DNA of 64,000 nt from Citrobacter freundii. GTDB taxonomy: Bacteria; Pseudomonadota; Gammaproteobacteria; Enterobacterales; Enterobacteriaceae. The stretch is taken from contig NZ_CP099222.1 of NCBI RefSeq assembly GCF_029717145.1, forward strand, positions 3,286,001 to 3,350,000. Direction: 5' to 3'. Both the position numbers and the translations under genes were made by a program. A model generated the notes under the pieces. It saw nothing but the letters and a program-made list of their open reading frames with translations. It did not search any database and was not told where the DNA came from. Positions 63,616 through 64,000 of the stretch are shown piece by piece. How positions within the stretch are numbered: the first letter of the stretch is position 1; every line of letters starts with the position of its first letter.

Positions 63616-64000
63616 ATGCAATTACGTAAGCTCGCCACTGCCATGCTGGTCGTGGGAATGTCTGCCGGTCTGGCGCACGCGGAAGATGCCGCCCCTGCGG
63701 CAAGCAGCACCCTGGACAAGATCGCTAAAAATGGCGTCATCGTCGTCGGACACCGTGAATCCTCGGTCCCGTTTTCCTACTACGATAATCAGCAGAAAGT
63801 GGTCGGTTATTCACAGGATTACTCCAACGCAATTGTTGAGGCCGTGAAGAAAAAGCTGAACAAACCTGACCTGCAGGTGAAGCTGATTCCGATTACCTCC
63901 CAGAACCGCATTCCGCTGCTGCAAAACGGCACCTTCGACTTTGAATGTGGTTCAACCACCAACAACGTTGAACGCCAGAAACAAGCGGCATTTTCTGACA
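63616..64000 (+). CDS. gltI: glutamate/aspartate ABC transporter periplasmic binding protein (partial)
   Basis: First gene of the gltIJKL acidic amino-acid importer, cut by the window edge after 128 codons. The signal peptide MQLRKLATAMLVVGMSAGLA ends near HAEDAA. The solute-binding domain begins STLDKIAKNGVIVVGHRESS and continues PFSYYDNQQKVVGYSQDYS and LIPITSQNRIPLLQNGTFD. AAGGAG precedes the ATG at good spacing. Confidence 0.95.
   Translation, partial: MQLRKLATAMLVVGMSAGLAHAEDAAPAASSTLDKIAKNGVIVVGHRESSVPFSYYDNQQKVVGYSQDYSNAIVEAVKKKLNKPDLQVKLIPITSQNRIPLLQNGTFDFECGSTTNNVERQKQAAFSD

Overview
The window is chromosomal DNA from a gamma-proteobacterium of the family Enterobacteriaceae. Nearly every gene has a recognisable E. 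coli/Salmonella counterpart of the same length and mostly in the same order (suc-sdh-gltA, kdp, pgm-seqA, fldA-fur, chiPQ-glnS, nag, asnB, the metT tRNA operon, ubiF-miaB-ybeZYX-lnt, gltI). It is not E. coli K-12: pcp and a DUF979/DUF969 pair lie between nei and pxp, an rpn gene lies between dtpD and phrB, a mannose-family PTS locus lies between fur and chiPQ, and no rhs island separates ybfA from ybgA. I infer a Citrobacter-like genus, without proof.

Layout. 1-9.8 kb: the TCA block sucB, sucA, sdhB, sdhA, sdhD, sdhC (minus strand) and divergent gltA, with a 709-bp shared regulatory region. 9.9-18 kb: abrB, an unrecognised secreted protein, nei, then pcp, DUF979, DUF969, pxpA, pxpC, pxpB and ybgI, which look like a 5-oxoproline (pyroglutamate) salvage neighbourhood. 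18-23 kb: dtpD, an Rpn nuclease with a likely internal gene, phrB, ybgA and ybfA. 23.4-31.2 kb: the complete kdpFABCDE potassium operon with overlapping genes. 31.3-36.5 kb: pgm-seqA, ybfF, ybfE, fldA, uof and fur.

36.7-42.6 kb is the accessory part: a LevR-type sigma-54 activator, a -24/-12 promoter and a mannose-family PTS operon broken by a 1196-bp IS5-family element (ISKpn26-like). The end of the IIA gene, all of IIB and the start of IIC are missing. 42.6-48.8 kb: chiQ, chiP, glnS, nagE. 49.1-55.1 kb: nagB, nagA, nagC, nagD, asnB. 55.3-56.1 kb: seven tRNAs (Met, Leu, Gln, Gln, Met, Gln, Gln). 56.2-64 kb: ubiF, miaB, ybeZ, ybeY, ybeX, lnt and the start of gltI, cut by the window edge.

Repeats: five full-length or nearly full-length ERIC elements plus one internally deleted copy, and several REP/BIME hairpins, all between genes. 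The most interesting items are the Rpn gene-within-gene with a 4-residue repeat, the IS-associated deletion of the PTS operon, the pcp/DUF969-DUF979/pxp cluster, and an ERIC element sitting directly against the ChiX pairing site of chiP.
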